This document shows positions 14,424 through 18,413 of a stretch of DNA of 18,413 bases, piece after piece (the stretch's first letter is position 1; the number at the start of each line of letters is the position of its first letter). Position numbers and translations under genes: made by a program. The notes beneath the pieces are model-generated. The model saw only the letters and a list, made by a program, of their open reading frames with translations. It made no database searches and was not told the origin of the DNA. The stretch is from DASXZH01 sp036502005 (GTDB taxonomy: Bacteria; Armatimonadota; Fimbriimonadia; Fimbriimonadales; Fimbriimonadaceae): NCBI GenBank assembly GCA_036502005.1, contig DASXZH010000053.1:1-18413 (forward strand), in the 5' to 3' direction.

Positions 14424-14853
14424 GCTTGTAAAGAGCACTATCGGCAATACCGCCCGAAACCGCGCAACCGTCCAGGCCCTCGGTCTGCGAAAATTGCACC
14501 AGGTAATCGAGCACGATGACACCCCCACCATTCGTGGCATGGTTCATCGCGTAAAGCACCTGCTGTCCGTCGAGGAAAGCGAAGGGACAAAGACCCGAGC
14601 CAAGGCTGCACCCAAAGCTGCGCGAACAACATCTGAGCCGAAACCGGCAAAGGTTAAAGCAGCCAAGCCTGCAAAGGTGGCAAAGGCCGACACATCGAAG
14701 CCAAAAGCCAAGAAAGAGGTTGCCAAGCCCGTCGCTAAAGTAACGGCAAAGCCAGCCGAGAAGCCTGCAGCTAAGCCGGCCGCAAAAGCCGAAAAGGCTC
14801 CTGCGAAAGCAGCCGCCAAGCCCAAGGCAGCACCGAAAGGAGATAAGAAGTGA
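14410..14853 (+). CDS. rpmD: 50S ribosomal protein L30 with a long basic tail
   Basis: 147 residues from ATG 14410, set by AAAGGAGG 6 nt upstream. Residues 1-57 are a normal L30 (LRIKLVKSTIGNTARNRATV, LGLRKLHQVIEHDDTPTIRGM). Bacterial L30 is usually about 60 residues. Residues 58-147 are almost entirely Ala, Lys, Pro, Glu and Val in AKPA-type repeats, like the tail of histone H1-like proteins, and are expected to be disordered. The tail may add rRNA or nucleic-acid binding; this is inferred. It starts inside rpsE and its stop overlaps the GTG of rplO (GTGA). Confidence 0.93.
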   Translation: MLRIKLVKSTIGNTARNRATVQALGLRKLHQVIEHDDTPTIRGMVHRVKHLLSVEESEGTKTRAKAAPKAARTTSEPKPAKVKAAKPAKVAKADTSKPKAKKEVAKPVAKVTAKPAEKPAAKPAAKAEKAPAKAAAKPKAAPKGDKK

Positions 14854-15290
14854 GTTTGCATGAACTTAGCCCCAACGAGGGCAGCACATCTAAAAAGCGG
14901 CGCATTGGCCGTGGCATCGGAAGTGGCATGGGTAAAACCTCCACCCGAGGTACCAAGGGCCAAAAGGCTCGCCGCCAAATCCACCCCAACTTTGAAGGTG
15001 GCCAAACGCCAATCCAGCGCCGGCTTCCCGTAAAGAAGGGCTTCCGCAACATCAACCACAAGGAATATGCGATCGTCAACCTTGACGATCTAGAGAAGCT
15101 GTTTGAAGCAGGAGCAGAGGTTACACCCGACGTTCTGCTAAAAATCGGCATCATTCAAGCTGGCAAAGACGGCGTGAAGATTCTTGGCTTCGGCTCCCTG
15201 AGCAAGAAGCTGAAAGTTAGCGCCCACCGCTTTAGCAAGGCCGCCCAAGCGGCCATTGAAGCGGCGAAGGGAGAGATTATTAACCTGTGA
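14850..15290 (+). CDS. rplO: 50S ribosomal protein L15
   Basis: 146 residues from GTG 14850, with AAAGGAG 5-6 nt upstream and a 4-nt overlap with rpmD. MSLHELSPNEGSTSKKRRIGRG, the glycine-rich GKTSTRGTKGQKAR and the FEGGQTPIQRRLPKKGF-type segment are diagnostic. The globular C-terminal half (residues about 75-146) contains VKILGFGSLSKKLKVSAHRFS. L15 binds 23S rRNA late in large-subunit assembly. Its stop overlaps the GTG of secY. Confidence 0.97.
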   Translation: MSLHELSPNEGSTSKKRRIGRGIGSGMGKTSTRGTKGQKARRQIHPNFEGGQTPIQRRLPVKKGFRNINHKEYAIVNLDDLEKLFEAGAEVTPDVLLKIGIIQAGKDGVKILGFGSLSKKLKVSAHRFSKAAQAAIEAAKGEIINL

Positions 15291-16645
15291 GCATCTTCGG
15301 CGGCTCGATCACACCGGACGCGCGTCAGGGTGGTCTAACAATTGGCTTGTTCGAAACCTTTCGGCAAGCCTGGGCAGATCCGGATCTTAAGAAGAGAATT
15401 CTGTTCATCGTCGCGATGTTCGGGGTTTTCGTTCTGGGAGTCAATATCCCCTGTCCGATCTCTGGCATCAACCAGTCGATCATGGACAACATTGTTAAGA
15501 ACAACCCCTTCTTCCAGTTGGCAAACGTTCTCGGCGGCGGTGCGCTGCGACGCCTCTCGATTTTTGCATTGGGTCTGAACCCGTACATCACGGCTTCGAT
15601 TATCATGCAGATTCTCACCACCGCTCTTCCCGCTTGGAAGAAGGAACAGGAAGAAGGCGGCGAATATGCTCGCCAGACGAATAACAAGCGAACTCGGTTT
15701 TTGAGCCTCTTTCTTTGCATCCTACAGGGTATGGGCTTCTATCAGCAGATGTCCCAAGCCATTCCAACCGGAACCTGGGTAACCGAGGCCACCACCATCC
15801 TTTTCTGGACTGCGGGCGCAATGTTCATGGTCTGGTTGGGAGAGCAGATCTCTGAGAAAGGCATCGGCAATGGCGTTTCGCTCATGATCTTCGCCGGAAT
15901 CGTGCTTTCGATTCCTTATCAGTTCTCGTCGATTCAAGACCAGGTGCATGTAGGCGCTATAAGCCTTTGGGCTGCCATCGCTCTGGGCTTGATCTTCTTG
16001 GGCACCACTTGGGTCATCGTTCTCTTTACCACCGCCCAGCGCCGCATTCCCATGCAGCATATGAGAAGGCAGATGGGGACTCGCGCGATGGGTGGGAATA
16101 CCAGCTATTTGCCTATTCCCGTCAATACTGCGGGCGTTATCCCGATCATCTTCGCGGTCTCGCTCCTGTTTATTCCGATTCAGTTTGCGACCTTCTTTGA
16201 GCACAGCAACAAGGCAATTTACAATGCGCTGCTCACCATCGGAACGTGGATGAACCCCGGCGGGCCCTGGCCATATGGTTTCGTCGGCGCGATCGTTTAT
16301 GCAATCCTGATCTTCTTCTTTACATACTTCTACACTGCCATCCAATACAACGTGGAAGACATAGCGAATAACCTAAAGAAGAGCGGATCTTTTATCCCTG
16401 GAGTTCGGCCTGGCAAGCAGACGAAGGACTTCTTGGACGGCATTCTCTCTCGAGTTACCGTTGCGGGAGCAGGCTTCTTAACCGTAATCGCGTTGGTTCA
16501 ATACGTCGGTCCGGCCGCGCTTGGCCTTCCACGAACGAACCTTAACATCATTGGTGGAACGTCTCTGCTCATCATGGTTCAGGTAGCCATTGAAACGATG
16601 AGACAGGTCGAAGCCAACCTGATCATGAGACAGTATGGGACGTAG
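15287..16645 (+). CDS. secY: Protein translocase subunit SecY
   Basis: 452 residues with about ten transmembrane segments, the normal SecY length. Recognisable pieces are the TM2a plug region (NPFFQLANVLGGGALRRLSIFALGLNPYITASII), GIGNGVSLMIFAGI, the cytoplasmic loop RRIPMQHMRRQMG with its basic residues, IPVNTAGVIPIIFA, and the C-terminal FIPGVRPGKQTKDFLDGILSR. It forms the Sec channel with SecE/SecG. GTG 15287 overlaps the rplO stop (GTGA), which fixes the start. adk follows after 3 nt. Confidence 0.97.
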   Translation: MSIFGGSITPDARQGGLTIGLFETFRQAWADPDLKKRILFIVAMFGVFVLGVNIPCPISGINQSIMDNIVKNNPFFQLANVLGGGALRRLSIFALGLNPYITASIIMQILTTALPAWKKEQEEGGEYARQTNNKRTRFLSLFLCILQGMGFYQQMSQAIPTGTWVTEATTILFWTAGAMFMVWLGEQISEKGIGNGVSLMIFAGIVLSIPYQFSSIQDQVHVGAISLWAAIALGLIFLGTTWVIVLFTTAQRRIPMQHMRRQMGTRAMGGNTSYLPIPVNTAGVIPIIFAVSLLFIPIQFATFFEHSNKAIYNALLTIGTWMNPGGPWPYGFVGAIVYAILIFFFTYFYTAIQYNVEDIANNLKKSGSFIPGVRPGKQTKDFLDGILSRVTVAGAGFLTVIALVQYVGPAALGLPRTNLNIIGGTSLLIMVQVAIETMRQVEANLIMRQYGT

Positions 16646-16648
16646 TTT

Positions 16649-17299
16649 GTGGCGGAACCTATAAGGCTCGTTCTCATTGGTCCCCCTGGCGTAGGTAAAG
16701 GAACCCAGGCCAGCTTGCTGGAAGAGAAATTCGGTGCAAAACCGATCTCTTCCGGCGACATCTTTCGCAAGGAAATCGAGGCGGAAACTGATCTTGGCCG
16801 TTTGGCCAAACGATACATCGATCACGGCGAACTCGTCCCAAACGGCGTCACCGTCGAGATGATGGCTAAGCGTTTGCGATCAAACGACCTTCGCCGGAAC
16901 GGCTTCATTCTTGATGGCTTCCCACGAACTGTGAGACAAGCGGAAGCCTTGGAAGAGATCCTAGGCGATATGGATGAGCACCTCACCAAAGTGGTTTCCA
17001 TCGAGGTCCCCGAAGAAGTTGTGGTAGGCAGACTGGCGGGCAGAATGGGCTGCACTAAATGCGGCGAGATCTATCAGGCTCAAACCAAACCGCCAAAAAG
17101 AGAAGGCCTGTGCGATAAGTGCAACGGCCCGCTCATCGTTCGTTCTGACGATACGCCTGAAACAATCAAGCTCCGATTGCACGTATTTAACGAGACGACG
17201 AAACCTGTAATCGACTACTATGAAGGCAAGGGAATGCTGCTGCGCGTGGATGGGCAAGGCTCTCCGCACGAGATTTTTGGTCAGATTACCGATATGTAA
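16649..17299 (+). CDS. adk: Adenylate kinase (zinc-LID type)
   Basis: 216 residues from GTG 16649. It interconverts ATP+AMP and 2 ADP in the cytoplasm. The P-loop is GPPGVGKGT (11-19), SSGD (34-37) starts the AMP-binding part, DGFPRT is at 89-94, and the LID carries Cys135-x2-Cys138 and Cys155-x2-Cys158, the zinc-binding type found outside enteric bacteria. The length is normal. It follows secY by 3 nt with no strong Shine-Dalgarno sequence, so translation may depend on secY. A 136-nt repeat-filled spacer then separates it from map. Confidence 0.97.
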   Translation: MAEPIRLVLIGPPGVGKGTQASLLEEKFGAKPISSGDIFRKEIEAETDLGRLAKRYIDHGELVPNGVTVEMMAKRLRSNDLRRNGFILDGFPRTVRQAEALEEILGDMDEHLTKVVSIEVPEEVVVGRLAGRMGCTKCGEIYQAQTKPPKREGLCDKCNGPLIVRSDDTPETIKLRLHVFNETTKPVIDYYEGKGMLLRVDGQGSPHEIFGQITDM

Positions 17300-17306
17300 A
17301 TGAACC

Positions 17307-17329
17307 CCCTCCCCAGTTCCCTGGGAGGG
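17307..17329 (+). promoter_or_regulatory. GC-rich hairpin just after adk
   Basis: CCCTCCC-(C)-AG, tetraloop TTCC, CTGGGAGGG: a 9-bp stem with one bulged C, 7 nt after the adk stop. There is no T-run, so it is not a standard intrinsic terminator. The CTCCC/GGGAG arms resemble the hairpin repeat family at 28-409, and it may be a relic of it or an RNA-processing or stability structure. Confidence 0.45.
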
Positions 17330-17339
17330 AGGCAAGAAT

Positions 17340-17430
17340 GTCGATTGTCGATTGGGGATAGACGGAACGCTTAGGAGGTGGGAATACCTTCCATCGAAAA
17401 TCGAAAATCGACAATCGAAAATCGAAAATC
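17340..17430. repeat. Inverted-repeat spacer element of 7-bp units before map
   Basis: The left arm is two GTCGATT heptamers (about 17340-17353). The right arm, about 17394-17430, is five heptamers TCGAAAA, TCGAAAA, TCGACAA, TCGAAAA, TCGAAAA. TCGATTGTCGATT (17341-17353) is the exact reverse complement of AATCGACAATCGA (17406-17418). The centre holds a GGAGGT/ACCTTCC partial stem. The map ATG follows 5 nt after the array. Confidence 0.75.
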
Positions 17431-17435
17431 ACATA

Positions 17436-18182
17436 ATGGTTATTCTTAAAAAATCACCGGAAATCGAAAAAATGCGCGCCGCGGGAAAAATCCTAGCCCG
17501 CACCCTTCGCGAAGTTTCTGAGAAGATTGAACCCGGCGTAACCCCCAAGCAACTAAATGACCTTGCCGAAAAACTGATCCGAGATGCCGGCGCGACTCCC
17601 AGTTTCCTCGGCTATCGCAACTATCCCGCCGCCACGTGCATTAGCGTAAACGACGTCGTCGTTCACGGCATTCCCGGCAATGTGCCCCTCGTTGAGGGCG
17701 ATATCATTAGCCTGGATTTCGGCGTTCATCTGGATGGCTACCATGCAGATAGCGCCTGGACGTTCCCTGTCGGCGAGATATCGGCGGAAACCCAGCGGCT
17801 GCTGAACGTCACCAAGGAAAGCCTTTATCAGGGGATTGCTAAGGCCAAAGCGGGAAACACGACCGGGGATATTGGTTCGGCCGTTCAGAAATACGTGGAA
17901 TCCAACGGATACGCCGTCGTAAAGGACCTCGTCGGCCACGGCATCGGCCGCTCGATCCACGAAGAGCCCAGCGTGCCTAACTTTGGCAAACCCGGTACCG
18001 GCGAAAAGCTTCGGGAAGGGACAACGATCTGCATCGAACCCATGGTAAACGTGGGTACCTGGCGCGTGAACCAAGACGCCGATGGCTGGACCGTCCGCAC
18101 CGGCGACCGAAAGAACTCCGCCCACTTTGAGCATATGGTGGCCATAACCCGAAACGGCGCCGACATTTTAACGGCCGAGTGA
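17436..18182 (+). CDS. map: Methionine aminopeptidase, type I
   Basis: 248 residues from ATG 17436. It removes the initiator Met in the cytoplasm. The metal ligands and active-site residues are all placed as in E. coli MetAP: His78 (VVHGIP), Asp94 and Asp105 (SLDFGVHLDGYHADSAW), His168 (LVGHGIGR), His175, Glu201 (CIEPM) and Glu232 (FEHMVAIT). An in-frame extension from TTG 17352 would translate the heptamer repeat and is rejected. No Shine-Dalgarno sequence lies before the ATG. In many spc operons infA follows map; it does not here. Confidence 0.96.
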   Translation: MVILKKSPEIEKMRAAGKILARTLREVSEKIEPGVTPKQLNDLAEKLIRDAGATPSFLGYRNYPAATCISVNDVVVHGIPGNVPLVEGDIISLDFGVHLDGYHADSAWTFPVGEISAETQRLLNVTKESLYQGIAKAKAGNTTGDIGSAVQKYVESNGYAVVKDLVGHGIGRSIHEEPSVPNFGKPGTGEKLREGTTICIEPMVNVGTWRVNQDADGWTVRTGDRKNSAHFEHMVAITRNGADILTAE

Positions 18183-18413
18183 GCAGGCGCAAAGCAAAAG
18201 CTATTGCTCACTGATAACAATGCTTCGCGACAACTAAATTAAACTTTGACAAGACCCCAAACCTCTCCCGTGAGGCTTGTCGTTATACACATTTTTGAAC
18301 CTGAACGGAGCGGAATCCTCACGAATCGGGCCCAGAAAGGCGACTCCATGCCCTCTGGACGCCGCCCAGAGCGTTTTCCTTAGCCTTTTATCTAGAAAGC
18401 TAGCTGGAATTCG
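18183..18413. other. Non-coding tail with several potential RNA stems
   Basis: No coding region is supported. Visible structures are: AGCTATTG/CAATGCT (18199-18224, one bulge); GACAAG with CCTC pairing GAGG with CTTGTC (about 18247-18282); a perfect DnaA-box match TTATACACA at 18284-18292; and CTCTGG/CCAGAG (18353-18371) followed by CGTTTTCCTT, which looks like a weak terminator. An alternative pairing of CCAGA (18332-18336) with TCTGG (18354-18358) is also possible. Confidence 0.4.

Noticed and set aside
17352..17435. N-terminal extension of methionine aminopeptidase from TTG 17352
   Set aside because: It would translate the heptamer repeat; the family N-terminus matches the ATG at 17436.
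18284..18292. Replication origin suggested by the perfect DnaA-box match
   Set aside because: A single 9-mer of this degeneracy is expected by chance about once in a window of this size, and there is no cluster or AT-rich unwinding region.

Overview
The window comes from a bacterial chromosome of moderate GC content. It holds 20 protein genes that I can support; I saw no tRNA, rRNA, CRISPR array or transposase. The zinc-type S14, the zinc-LID adenylate kinase, the flagellar chaperone genes, the DUF1573 plus multiheme cytochrome pair and the peculiar intergenic repeats point away from Proteobacteria. They would fit a lineage such as Armatimonadetes/Fimbriimonadia. That placement is an inference from style, not a proven assignment.

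Layout. Positions 1-458 are non-coding and repeat-rich: one 131-bp segment has terminal inverted repeats, and a hairpin repeat occurs in four copies. From 459 to 8413 every gene lies on the minus strand. In transcription order these are a sedolisin-type secreted peptidase, fliS, a FliT-like gene, prfB (release factor 2, with an intact programmed +1 frameshift), a DUF1573 secreted protein, a tetraheme cytochrome fused to a phosphatase-like domain, and a DnaA/Hda-like AAA+ protein. From 8611 to 9608, also minus, a small zinc-ribbon protein is translationally coupled to a SAM methyltransferase. From 9803 to 11995 (minus) lies a large Tat-type lipoprotein of unknown function.

From 12320 to 18182 (plus) lies the distal part of the spc ribosomal operon: rpsN, rpsH, rplF, rplR, rpsE, rpmD, rplO, secY, adk, map. 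It starts abruptly at rpsN. The usual rplN-rplX-rplE are absent upstream, and infA does not follow map within the window. Genes from rpsN to adk are tightly packed, with several start/stop overlaps. L30 carries a roughly 90-residue histone-like Ala/Lys/Pro tail.

The most interesting items are: the DnaA paralogue that has lost its arginine-finger box and its DNA-binding signature; the coupled pair of DUF1573 (with a dead matrixin-like domain) and tetraheme protein (with a dead phosphatase-like domain); the textbook prfB frameshift site, which hides the true N-terminus, with a -10-like box suggesting a leaderless mRNA; and three intergenic arrays of 7-bp-period repeats sharing a YCGAANN core. 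One of these arrays is a 141-bp inverted-repeat element whose end forms the stop codon of the FliT-like gene.
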